Of a stretch of 64,000 nucleotides of DNA, positions 35,870-45,500 are shown piece by piece; positions within the stretch are counted from its first letter, which is position 1; each line of letters starts with the position of its first letter. The position numbers and the translations under genes were made by a program. Under the pieces are notes generated by a model. It worked only from the letters and a program-made list of their open reading frames with translations. It did no database searches and was not told the DNA's origin. Source of the DNA: Caballeronia catudaia (GTDB taxonomy: Bacteria; Pseudomonadota; Gammaproteobacteria; Burkholderiales; Burkholderiaceae); NCBI RefSeq assembly GCF_001544755.2, contig NZ_FCOF02000024.1, forward strand, positions 34,091-98,090, given 5' to 3'.

Positions 35870-36292
35870 CGTCACGAAATCGCGAACGCATTTCGGCATT
35901 GTCGCGCTTGCGGCGGCACTCGTCCTCATCCCTGACAGCCCGCTCGGTCTGCTGACGGAAGCGGTGCAGACGCTCGCGGGCGTGCTGCTGGCGAGAGGCA
36001 CCGTATTTCTGCTGCTCCTTTGCAACGACAGCGCCGTGCTCGGTCCGTGGCTCAATTCCAAGAAACTGAACCTGATTACGGGTTCGGTGATTGGATGCTC
36101 GTGATGCTCTCAATCATACTCACAGGCTCGGTGATGTACCCGGACTTCAGCGGCAGGACGATCATCGGCGTGCTGGTCGGCGGCACAGCATTTGTGATCG
36201 TCGGCTATACAGGCACGATGCGGCTACGTCGCGCACGCGCGGCCAAGGATGCGCCGCCCGCGCCGGTCGATCGCGCGCTGCGCGGTGCATGA
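35870..36292 (+). pseudogene. NRAMP-type metal transporter, C-terminal fragment with frameshift
   Basis: One frame reads LIPDSPLGLLTEAVQTLAGV then TVFLLLLCNDSAVLGPW and ends at a stop near 36104; the reading continues in another frame as MLVMLSIILTGSVMYPDFSG and RTIIGVLVGG. Together they match the C-terminal helices of NRAMP Mn/Fe transporters. The shift occurs near 36095 (GTGATTGGATGCTC). The N-terminal two thirds are missing here; a middle piece of a similar protein is found at 38991. Confidence 0.65.
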
Positions 36293-36407
36293 CGCATGCC
36301 CTCGCTGGACACGCTCGGACCGAAAAACATGACAGTCGCGACGCGGGTCTGGATGGGCGTCTTGCGCGGCTATCTGGTGACCGTAGCATGCTTATGGAGA
36401 GCGATGC

Positions 36408-37898
36408 TTACACAGCGGCGGCGGCCTTTGCAGGTTCATCGTTGGATGCCGGCGCCTCGTCAAGCATAACGTCATCACGTTCGATAACGCGCTTCGGCCA
36501 GCCGATGAACCTGCGCAACACGTTGCGTGTGATCTGATCCACGATCACGCGGCTTTCGGCTTCCGAATCCATCAACACGCGGGCCCAGTCGGTCGTGCCT
36601 CCGTTGAATACCAGCCCTGCATCGGGGGCGCCATCGAGATCGGGTTGGAACACGCCCATCGCGCCCTTGCCGCCCATGTCCCAGCCAGTGAGCACAGGCG
36701 TATCCGCGAGCGTGGTGAAGCCATTGGAAACGGGCGGTACGCCATCGACTTCATAACCAACCAGCCGATCCCTCGCGCCGAATGTCTGGCCATCAACGAG
36801 GCCCGTTCCCGCGAAGACCCAGTGATCGGCCTGGCGCACGGCATAACCGATCGCTTCGCGCTCTCGCTGGACCCAGCCCCCGCGCAGACGCTTCCATACG
36901 CCATACTTTCCGCCACCGTACGCATAGCTGAGGCCGATGAGATCGGACTCGTCATGTCCCGGCCATTGCGCCCCGAGACGAACCATCGTCTTGTAGTCGC
37001 CATCAATGGGTGCATCGCCGTAATCGACCGGGCGGAAGCACGTGTTGCCGCTGAAGATTGCCAGATTGCCGCCTTGCGCGATGAATTTTCTGACGCGCTC
37101 GCGCATCTGCACGGACCAATATTCATGATGTCCGACACTCAACATGCAGCGATAGTTTTTGAGCACGAGATCCGTGCCGCGATGCAGATCGTGATCCGTA
37201 TAGAAGTCGCACGCGATGCCTTCCGCGCGCAGCCAGCGTATGAACTTCGCATCCCAGTGGGTAAATTGCTGGCGTGGCGAGCGCGGATCGTATGGATCGG
37301 TCGGCTCGCCGAGTTGCGCGCCGAGTCCGCCGCCCGGGCGCAGCAAGCTTACTGTCGTCCGAGGTTGCGTGCGATGAATCGGATCGCCGTAATAGCAGCC
37401 ACCACCAGTCGAGTTATAAGCGTGATACGTGTTGACCGGCACGATATACGCGATATGCGCCGATGGCGCGCGCGGCCTCACAATGACGAGCGCCATGCTA
37501 TCGCTATCCGGCGGCCCCGCGAAGATCGGCTTGTGCGCGGCGGCGCGACGCCCGAGGTCCGTGCGCGGTGCGCCGTTCGCATCGACTTCATAGGCGATCG
37601 CCACGTACGCGCCTGTCTCGAGCGCATCCGTATGCGGCCGGATCGTGATAACAGGCCATCCCCAATCTTCGTCGTGGCGCCTGCGTGTCGCGCCTCCCGG
37701 CGACCGGAACATTATCTTCCCGTTCTTCAGTTCCGCGTGCACGGGGCCGCCCGGCTGCACTGCGATGCCGCCCACGCTCGTCAACGTTTCTTCGTTGCCT
37801 TGATGATAGATCGCGACACAAAAGCGGCATTCCGGCTGCACCGCGAGTTCGAACGATTCGCCGGCGGTAAAGCCGGGCCTCGTCGGATAGATCTGCAT
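36408..37898 (-). CDS. N,N-dimethylformamidase beta-subunit-like protein
   Basis: A 496-residue protein of the DMF-amidohydrolase large-subunit family. Family marks include VNTYHAYNSTGGGCYYG (155-171), FYTDHDLH, SVGHHEYWS (254-262), GNLAIFSGNTCFRPV and FNGGTTDWA near the end. In the characterised enzyme the large subunit holds an iron site with two Tyr and a Glu; candidates here are Tyr260 and nearby residues, but I cannot assign them by eye. It is shorter than the roughly 760-residue beta subunit and no small alpha subunit is beside it, so activity on formamides is only a guess. ATG 37898 has GAGGGG upstream. Confidence 0.85.
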   Translation of the reverse strand: MQIYPTRPGFTAGESFELAVQPECRFCVAIYHQGNEETLTSVGGIAVQPGGPVHAELKNGKIMFRSPGGATRRRHDEDWGWPVITIRPHTDALETGAYVAIAYEVDANGAPRTDLGRRAAAHKPIFAGPPDSDSMALVIVRPRAPSAHIAYIVPVNTYHAYNSTGGGCYYGDPIHRTQPRTTVSLLRPGGGLGAQLGEPTDPYDPRSPRQQFTHWDAKFIRWLRAEGIACDFYTDHDLHRGTDLVLKNYRCMLSVGHHEYWSVQMRERVRKFIAQGGNLAIFSGNTCFRPVDYGDAPIDGDYKTMVRLGAQWPGHDESDLIGLSYAYGGGKYGVWKRLRGGWVQREREAIGYAVRQADHWVFAGTGLVDGQTFGARDRLVGYEVDGVPPVSNGFTTLADTPVLTGWDMGGKGAMGVFQPDLDGAPDAGLVFNGGTTDWARVLMDSEAESRVIVDQITRNVLRRFIGWPKRVIERDDVMLDEAPASNDEPAKAAAAV

Positions 37899-38001
37899 GC
37901 TGAACGCCCCTCGTGATTTGTTATCGTTGACTGCCTGCCGACGGACCGCCACGCATGCTTGCCGGAGGATGCGCGCGAGATGCCGGTCTCGGCGGGCACA
38001 G

Positions 38002-38643
38002 TTAGCGACCTAGCGCACGTTTGACGATGCGCTTGGCCTGAAGCCAGCGGCGATCGGCGACTATCCTCATATGAAAGCGCAACTCCTTTGGGGTATCGCG
38101 CTGCGATTCCGGCGAAGACGCTATAGCGCGCGGCCTGGAAGCATGCATACGCGAAGACCTTGTGGAATACTGCGAGCCAAAACGGATCGAGTGGGCCGCC
38201 ATTGCAGCGCTGCATGGTTTCCGCGGCGCAGGTGGCAAGCGACACCACCGTGAATGGCGTCGCTTTCATGGTGATGCTGCCCGCGCGTCGGCGATAGTAA
38301 TAGAGATCGCCGGGGAGACGGAAGAGCGACTGCGCGCGTGCATAGACAAGCGGAATCGCGGCGCAGTCTTCATATACGCGTCCGACGGGAAACTCGACGC
38401 CGTCCCACGGTTCTCCCGACGTAGCACCCGAATATCGCGACCGTACGGGCCACGCTGCACTTTGAGAATTCGTTCAAGTGTTCCATCGGTCGAGCCGTCG
38501 TCGATGACGATGAGTTCGATTTCATTGGCGCGCGGCTGCGACAGCGCAGACGTCAGAGACTCAGTGACAAAGTGCTCCACCTTGTAAGCGGGAGTGATCA
38601 TCGATAGCAATGTCTTCGGGTTGCCGTCATGGACGCGTTCCAT
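38002..38643 (-). pseudogene. Family 2 glycosyltransferase, frameshifted
   Basis: From about 38643 the minus strand reads SMITPAYKVEHFVTESLTSA, then ELIVIDDGSTDGTLERIL and REN.G, the N-terminal nucleotide-sugar part of a GT-A enzyme. The reading then breaks. Later pieces in two other frames (VFAYACFQAARYSVFAGIAA; HMRIVADRRWLQAKRIVKRA) look like the C-terminal end. At least two frameshifts and a shortened middle make it inactive. Confidence 0.6.
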
Positions 38644-38718
38644 AGTGCTCGTGTAGCCGGTTAGAGTTTGAAGAAGAGCCACCGTGGCCAAGCCCGGGTC
38701 GTGCGTGACGGCTTTCAA

Positions 38719-38990
38719 ATGCGAAGTTACCCAGAGTGCAATGCTATAGACCGGCTTCTGCGCGAACTGTTAGGCAGGCCGCATCAATTGCACATTGCCG
38801 GTCCATATTCTTGCTGGCAGGCGTGCGCATACGCCATCAAGAGAAAAATAAAATCGGTTTCCGGTTTGCTTTGGGAAACTTGTTCGCGTTTGCAGGAACG
38901 ATAACTATTCACACTGGTCGACGCATGACCATCGAATTCGAATCACGATCGGAAGCGTTGAAATCGAATTGATAGCACTACGATATTCGC
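38719..38990. other. Intergenic stretch without a recognisable gene
   Basis: Only short open frames with no conserved features. Base composition is more AT-rich than in the catabolic island. No repeat or RNA gene seen. Confidence 0.5.
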
Positions 38991-39149
38991 TTCGATCGTC
39001 AGATTTTCATTGCTTACGACCGCTATGCGCGCTTCCTAAAATGGAGCGCCCTAGCGCTCCTAGCGTATGTCGACGTCGCCTTTGTCGTTCTGATTTACTG
39101 GAGCGACGTGGCGCAGGCGATCGAACGCGTACCCAGATGCGGGCCATGA
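38991..39149 (+). pseudogene. NRAMP-type transporter, internal fragment
   Basis: One frame reads FDRQIFIAYDRYARFLKWSA, then LALLAYVDVAFVVLIYW and SDVAQAI before a stop. This resembles the mid-protein segment of NRAMP transporters (RxxKWLTLALFAYV..FVVHVxWGxVL). It has no start and no continuation. It complements the C-terminal fragment at 35870, with a decayed glycosyltransferase and other genes in between, so one gene may have been torn apart. Confidence 0.45.
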
Positions 39150-39543
39150 CTAGAGTAACGGCTCCGAAGATAGCGAACGCGGTCCCGAAACCATTTGGCC
39201 CGCCGCATGTAACAAGATCGAAAGAAGCGAGGCAATGGCCAGTGTGAGAAGTTAGGCGACGAACCAAGTTGCCAACTGAGCCTTAAGTCCGTGTATGGGA
39301 TCGTCTCGTTGATCCTCTGGTCGATCGTGGTAGTCGTCTTCGGAATCTTGGAAGTAGTCGATACAAGACGATAAGTTTCCATTGCGCAACCTTAAGGACC
39401 GCTTAAGCGTGGGAGATTTGGTGCGCGGGGAAAACCATAAGATTCGTCAGCTTGGTGACGTGCTTATCCTATGGCAGCGTCCATTGTCACTTTCGACGCG
39501 CTCTTGACGCAGGTCATCTCCTAACCATGATTGGAGGCGTGCG
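39150..39543. other. Intergenic stretch with hydrophobic scraps
   Basis: The + strand near 39300-39375 ends a frame SLILWSIVVVVFGILEVVDT, like the last helix of a small membrane protein, and a minus frame near 39130-39200 reads GTAFAIFGAVTLVMARIW. Neither has a plausible start or neighbours, so both are listed as scraps. CTTAAGG...GCTTAAG near 39390 is a short inverted repeat. Confidence 0.35.
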
Positions 39544-40773
39544 ATGCCAAGGTCCATGCGGGTGAATGCAATGTTCGCATTAGTAGCTGTCTTGATCGCG
39601 GGTTGCGGCGGGCATGACGACGACAATGGGGCGCCGCATTATGTATCGGACATATCGGTTCCGAACGTCAAGGCGGGCGTTAATTTCTCGTTCGATATCG
39701 GCATCGTTTCCGGAAGCAGTTATTACTTCACCGATAGGAATAACGCGTCACTGGATCAAATCGACATCCCGTCGAAGACGTTCGTCAAAGCTATTCAGGG
39801 TACAGGCAATCTCGCGTTCACGGGGCTTGGCCCCGGCCCGAACTCGATGGCCGGTCCCGACGGTGCGACGCTGGTCGGCGGTCTCATCTATGTGGGCGAC
39901 GTGAACTCGGTAAAGATCGTCGATCCCGGTGTGGGTGCCGTCGTGAGCAAGATCACCGTGAGCACGACGGGCGTGCGCGCCGATGAAGGCTGCCTCGATC
40001 CCACGCACAACCTCTTCATGATCTCGAGCCCGGAGGAACCCGTTCCGTTTGCGACCTTCATCAACACGGCGACGCAGACCGTCGTCGCCAAGGTGACGTT
40101 CACCGACAACGCGGGCAAGCCCACGGCGGGATTAGAAGCGTGCCGGTACGATCCGGCCAGTGACAACTTCTTCGTGAACGTCGACGGCAGCACCGCGAAT
40201 CCTCATGGTGAGCTAGTGAAACTGCCGGGGGCGTCCGTTCGTGCGATACCGAGCGGCGGCACCCAGAACTACACGACGCTTGCGGGCGTCACGATGTATG
40301 GGGAGGGCAATTGCGATCCAACCGGTCTTGCGCTCGGACCTGGAAACGATATCGCGGTTGGATGCAGAGAAGGGACGACCAACGCGCCCCTGTTGATGGA
40401 GATATTCGACCGTTCGAATGGCGCGCTTCTGGCATCGCTCAACGCTGGCGGCGGCGATCAGCTTGAATATGATGGTGCAACCAATCGCTATTACAACGCC
40501 GCCAGTAGGTGGACGCCTTCCGGCAATGCATCGACGAACGGCACCTGCTCGTCCGCATCGCCGTGCACACCGGTGCTGACGATTGTGGACGCAGGATCTC
40601 GAAGCGTTGTTACGCGCCTGAACACAGGTAACAACGCGCACTCGGTTGCCATCGACGCGGCGACGGGCCTCATCTTTGTCCCGTACTCGTCAGCGACGTC
40701 CCCCGCCGGTTGTTCAAATTGTGCGGCCAATGGGTTCGTCAATGGTGGAGTGTCCGTATTTGCGGCGAAGTAA
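39544..40773 (+). CDS. Secreted lipoprotein, beta-propeller-like
   Basis: A 409-residue protein with a lipoprotein signal (FALVAVLIAGC, Cys at 21) and no other membrane segment. The body has repeated short strands such as GGLIYVGDVNSVKIVDP and HSVAIDAATGLIFVPY, which resemble YVTN/NHL-type propeller blades. A Cys-rich end (SSASPCTPVLT, PAGCSNCAANG) may form disulfides. ATG 39544 has GGAGGCG upstream. Exported to the periplasm or outer membrane; function not known. Confidence 0.85.
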   Translation: MPRSMRVNAMFALVAVLIAGCGGHDDDNGAPHYVSDISVPNVKAGVNFSFDIGIVSGSSYYFTDRNNASLDQIDIPSKTFVKAIQGTGNLAFTGLGPGPNSMAGPDGATLVGGLIYVGDVNSVKIVDPGVGAVVSKITVSTTGVRADEGCLDPTHNLFMISSPEEPVPFATFINTATQTVVAKVTFTDNAGKPTAGLEACRYDPASDNFFVNVDGSTANPHGELVKLPGASVRAIPSGGTQNYTTLAGVTMYGEGNCDPTGLALGPGNDIAVGCREGTTNAPLLMEIFDRSNGALLASLNAGGGDQLEYDGATNRYYNAASRWTPSGNASTNGTCSSASPCTPVLTIVDAGSRSVVTRLNTGNNAHSVAIDAATGLIFVPYSSATSPAGCSNCAANGFVNGGVSVFAAK

Positions 40774-40852
40774 GCGCATTCGCGATGTGAGGACGAGGCG
40801 GCGCATCTTCGCCGCTTTGTCCCCCTTCGAGCCTGCGTCCGCAACAAGGACG

Positions 40853-41056
40853 ATGGCTAAACTCACAAGATTGACAGTCTTGGTCGTAGAAGGAATCAGG
40901 GGCCAGGTGCGGCAAAGGGAACGCTGGCAGAAAACGGTTCGAGAGGCTGCAATGCTTTTTGAACTAGAAATCCAACGCGTCGAAAAGCGCAAATCCGACG
41001 AGACGGCGTCGCACGCGCGGACAAGCACGGGCACGCGCAGCATGATGAAGTCTTGA
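40853..41056 (+). CDS. Possible small basic protein
   Basis: A 67-residue frame (MAKLTRLTVLVVEGIRGQVR...) with AAGGAC just upstream of its ATG. It is rich in Arg, Lys and Glu and has a predicted helix in the middle. I do not recognise it; it could be a chance frame in the gap between the lipoprotein and phosphatase genes. Confidence 0.35.
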   Translation: MAKLTRLTVLVVEGIRGQVRQRERWQKTVREAAMLFELEIQRVEKRKSDETASHARTSTGTRSMMKS

Positions 41057-41118
41057 CTGGGTTAAGCCCGGCCTGGCTTGTTACAATGAAGCGGATACCA
41101 TAATGGCCGCCACGATCA

Positions 41119-41751
41119 ATGAACGCTCGACACGTTGCGTCCGCACTTGCGACCATTGCTCTCGCCGGTGCGGAATGCGTTGCACCATTGGGTGCCTACG
41201 CTGCCAGCGAAACCACGCAGACCATTGTGATGGTCCGACACGGCGAAAAGCCTGACGAAGGACTCGGGCAACTCTCCTGCCAAGGACTGAATCGCGCGCT
41301 CGCCTTGCCACGAGTCATCGAAACGAAGTTTGGCCGGCCGGACGCCATTTTCGCGCCCGATCCCGCGAAACAAAAAAACGACCACGGGGCCAAGTATGAC
41401 TACGTCCGCCCGCTCGCAACCATCGAGCCCACAGCGATTTATTTCGGCTTGCCCGTCGATGCATCCATCGGTTTCAAGAACGTCGACAAGCTCGCCGACG
41501 CCCTGCTCTCCACGAACTTTCGGAGCAGCGTCGTGGTGGTCGCATGGGAGCACGCGATTGTCGAAGAGACCGCCCGGAGCATCGTCAAACGTTACGGCGG
41601 AGATGCTGCAAGCGTGCCGAAATGGGCAAGCGCAGACTTCGACAGCATCTACGTCGTTCGAATCACCCGTCGTGCCGGAACCTCGTTCGTGTCATTCACC
41701 GTTGAGCAGGAAGGATTAAATGATCAGCTTTCTGCCTGTCCCGTGCATTGA
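41119..41751 (+). CDS. Exported histidine phosphatase family protein
   Basis: A 210-residue protein with an N-terminal signal peptide (to about Ala29) and the phosphoglycerate-mutase-like catalytic start VMVRHGEKP, with His41 as phospho-acceptor and Arg40; the second catalytic His is His145 in VAWEHAIVEE. It likely acts on phosphoesters in the periplasm. Stands alone, convergent with the DUF4337 gene. Confidence 0.88.
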   Translation: MNARHVASALATIALAGAECVAPLGAYAASETTQTIVMVRHGEKPDEGLGQLSCQGLNRALALPRVIETKFGRPDAIFAPDPAKQKNDHGAKYDYVRPLATIEPTAIYFGLPVDASIGFKNVDKLADALLSTNFRSSVVVVAWEHAIVEETARSIVKRYGGDAASVPKWASADFDSIYVVRITRRAGTSFVSFTVEQEGLNDQLSACPVH

Positions 41752-41757
41752 GGCCGC

Positions 41758-42318
41758 TTAAAGGTGAAGGAAGGCGAAGATCGACACGCCGAGTCCGGCC
41801 GCGCCCATGAGCCCCGCAAGCCAGAAGAGTTTGCGACTGCCCGTGAGTGAAGTGATGGCCGCAAGCGAGATCGCTACACTCAGCCATGCCAGCGCTTGCC
41901 CGAATAAATGTTGCGGGTGCTCCTTTGCCTCCGAGCGTTGATTTGCTGCTTCCACCTCTTTTTCCAGCTCGCGCGCTTTAGCCGCTATTTCCTTCTTTCG
42001 GTCTTCGTATTTCGTGATCTGGTCGCGGTAGAACGCTTGCCTCTCTTGAGGCGCCAGCTCGGCTGCCAACTCCATCAAGTGGCCTTTGCTCGATTGCGCC
42101 TGGTAGTAGCTCCACTGATCGCTCGCCTTACTCTGCAGCAGAACAGCATCATTCTTGAAAATCAGCGCCTGCGTCTGCAGAACGCCTTCCTCGTAGTGAA
42201 GAAGCCCCGCCAATGCCGCAAGAATCGCCGTGAAGACTGCTACCCAGCGCGACAGCGGATCGCCTGCATGAGCCGCGTGTTCGACCAGATGGTCGTGTGG
42301 TGCATGTTCGTGGGACAT
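41758..42318 (-). CDS. DUF4337 family membrane protein
   Basis: A 186-residue protein. After a His-rich start (MSHEHAPHDHLVEHAAH) comes one membrane helix (WVAVFTAILAALAGLLHY), a coiled-coil region (ITKYEDRKKEIAAKARELEK) and two C-terminal helices. The order and the NDAVLLQSKASDQWSYYQAQ segment are typical of DUF4337. Function unknown. Confidence 0.88.
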   Translation of the reverse strand: MSHEHAPHDHLVEHAAHAGDPLSRWVAVFTAILAALAGLLHYEEGVLQTQALIFKNDAVLLQSKASDQWSYYQAQSSKGHLMELAAELAPQERQAFYRDQITKYEDRKKEIAAKARELEKEVEAANQRSEAKEHPQHLFGQALAWLSVAISLAAITSLTGSRKLFWLAGLMGAAGLGVSIFAFLHL

Positions 42319-42537
42319 GATGATTCGATGTAGGCGGCGCAGACGCCACGCTCATAGTTGAGGGAACTTGCGATCTTATCGCAATGCCTCATGCGGAACG
42401 CACCCAAAGCATTGCCCAGCGCAGACCCACAGCGCCGCGCCTGCTGAATCTGTAATCGACGAGTCCGCGCGGTCGATGGGTTCGGCTACTCGCGCACATC
42501 GGGCGAACGACAAGCAGTCTTCCGGCAAGCGTTATGC

Positions 42538-45500
42538 TCAACGGACTCGCAGCCTGGCCAGCGCCGCGTCAACGGCGCTCAGATGCCGCGTGTAGCCGGC
42601 CTTCCTGAGTCCGTTCCGCACCCGCCGAAGCTCGTGCGCGAGCGTTTCGCCGCCGCGCCGCTGAGACCACGCCGCGAGCGCTCGCCCGCGCGCCGCGAAC
42701 AATTGCGACCATGGAAGCGGCTCTGCTCGCGTGTATTGCTCGAGCGCCTCGACGTAGCCGATCGCACCCGCGTGATCGCCGACGGCGAGCATCGCATCGA
42801 TGGCATCGCGATAGAACCACAGGTGATTGTGACCGACCGCGCCGCGCCGCAACAGATCCGCGCCCTCCGCGAGCAGACGCGCGCGCTCGCTTTCATCTTC
42901 CACGGCCAGACTGAGCGCGCCCAGGGTCTTGGCGGCGCTGAACTGCATGCCGACTTCGCGGCACAGCGCGAGCGATTCGCGCAGGACGCGCTCCGCCTCG
43001 TGCCGGTTGCCGCAGTCGAGCAGCCATCGTCCTTGCAGCTCCATGCTTTGCGCTTCGAAGCGACGCGCGCCAAGTTGCCGGATGAGCGCCCGTTCCTGAT
43101 CGAGATGTCTTTCCATTGCGCGCGCATCGGCTCGTTCGTAGCATGCGAACACGCCGAGCGTTTCGCACAGCAATTGCGCGCGCGGCTGTCCGACGAGCGC
43201 CGCCGCACGCGAGCCTTCGACGGCGTCCGCGTGAGCCTCGCGCGTCTCGTTGAGATACATGCGGCTGAAACCGATCATCGATCGATTCGCCACTTCGATG
43301 CGGCCGAATCCGTGCTCGCGCGCGAGCGCCACCGCGCCGCTGAAATACTCGAACGCGCTCTTCATGCGGCCTTGCGCATAGGCCGCGTCGGCGAGACCGC
43401 CGAGCGCGCGCGCCTCGGCTTCCGGCGCGTGGAGGCGCTTCGCAAACGCGAGCCCCCGCTCGTGCTCGATCCTGCACTCGTCGATGCGCCCGAGCGGAAA
43501 AAGGATGTTGCCGCGCAGGTGATGCAGGCGCGCAAGCTCGCTCACCCGGTCTTCGCGTTGTGCCGTTTGCTCGGCGGCGTCGATCAGCGCGAGCGCTTCG
43601 GCCAGACCTTCGTTCACGCGCAAGCCTTCGGCAAGCCCGAGCTGCGCCTCGCACAGGCTCCCGTCGTCGGGCGCTTGCGCGACGGCCACACGGTAGGTAG
43701 CGATCGATGCCGCGATATCGCCCACGTCGCGTTGCAACTCGCCTTCACAGCACATGAGCGCATGACGCTCACGCGGTGTGCGCGCGATTTCGAGTCCGCG
43801 CACGGCGAGACCTAGAGCCGATTCCGTGAAATGCGCCGCACGTTGCGCGATGGCTGCGTCGAGAAAAGCCTGCGGCGCGCGCTCGTCTTCGGCGCGATCC
43901 AGGTGCTGCGCATGGAGAACCGGATCGCTCTGCGCGAACCACTGCGCCGCGCGCCGGTGCAAGTCCCGGCGCGGCCCGCGCAGGAGCGTCGAATAGACGC
44001 TCTCCTGAATCAGAGCGTGCGCGAAGAGAAAGTCGTCGCCTTCCGGGATGATCAGCGCATTGGCGACGAGCGCTTGGCAGTCGTAGCCGGGATCGTCGAT
44101 CAGATGCCGCACCAGCGCGACATTGAAACGCTGCCCGATCGCGGATGCGGCGCGAAACGCCGCCCGGTCGCGCGCCGCGAGCCGGTCCATGCGCGCGAGC
44201 ACGAGACTCTGGATCGAGGGCGGGATCGTCTCGCCGCTCCCTTCCTCGACGTTGTGGAGCAACTGTTCGAGAAAAAGCGGATTGCCGGCCGCGCGCTCGA
44301 CGCACGCGAGTGCGGCACGCTGGGTCGCGTCGATGAAATGGCTCGCGAGCGACAGTGACTCCTCGCGGCGCAGCGGGCCGAGATCGATGGTCGCGAGGGG
44401 CCGGTCGCGCAGGCGTGCACGCCACGCGGCATCCAGCGGATCGCCCTCGATGCGCGAGGTCATCACGAGCAGTCCGGCGCCCTCGGCGATACCGGCGGCG
44501 AAAGACGCGAGATAGCCGAGCAACTGCGCATCGGCCCAGTGCAGGTCTTCGATAACGATCATCACTGGCGCACGACGGCATGCATTGGCGGTCAGCGCGG
44601 CAGTCACCGCCTCCTTGCCGCGTTTGCGCGCCGCATGATCCATTGCGTCGAAGAGCGAGCGATCGTTGGCCGGTTGCGGCAAGCCGAGCAGATCGTACAG
44701 AAACATGCGCTGTTCCGGCATGACGACGCGCGCGTTCACCAGACCATCGGCCGCGGCCTGCGCTTCGTCATCCGGGGCGGAGGGCGAAAGCCCGAGCAGA
44801 CCGTCGATGACCGCGCGCACCGGGTCCTGGCGCTTGCCCACCCCGAAATCGAGCACCAGACCGCGATGCACCGTGAAACCGAGCGTCTGTCCGAACGCCC
44901 GCATTTCCTCGACGAGGCGCGTCTTGCCGATGCCCGCCGGCCCGCGCACGTAGACGATGTGCCCCTCGCGCTGCCCGGCGCAGGCGCGCGTGATCACGCG
45001 GAATTGCTCCAGTTGCGCCGCCCGTCCGACGAAGCGGCCGCGATTCGCGGGCACGGGCCGGCTCGCGGCGCTTCGCAGACGCCAGACGCGCGCGGGCGTG
45101 TCGATGCCCTTGAAGCGCATGTCGCCCGCGGCTTCGCAGACCGCGTTCTCGCCGAGCGCGCGCCGCACGCCATCGGAGAGCAGCGTCTCACCGGCCAGCG
45201 CCGCGCCGACGATCCGCGCGGCGAGATTCACCGAATCGCCATGCACCGTATAGTCCTGTGCACCGGCGCGGCCGACCGTCCCCGCCACCACTTCCCCGCT
45301 CGCGATGCCGATATGCGCCTGAAGCGAATGCGAGCCTTTCGCGCTCGCGTCGGCGAGCGCCGCGTGAATATCGAGCGCGGCGCAGGCGGCGCGCAGCGGA
45401 TCGGTTTCATGCGCGCGCGGCGTGCCGAAGAGCGCCATGACGGCGTCGCCGATGTGTTTGTCGACGGTGCCGCCATAGGCCAGCACGATGCCGTCGACGA

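Noticed and set aside
39380..39410. CTTAAGG and GCTTAAG inverted pair as a terminator or attachment site
   Set aside because: Only a six-base arm with no T-run, and no integrase or tRNA nearby.
41758..42318. His-rich N-terminus of the DUF4337 protein as a metal sensor
   Set aside because: Histidines near the start are common in this family and no metal gene is adjacent.
42583..43815. 410-codon plus-strand frame opposite the cyclase-ATPase gene
   Set aside because: Shadow frame; the minus strand is a well-defined TPR region.
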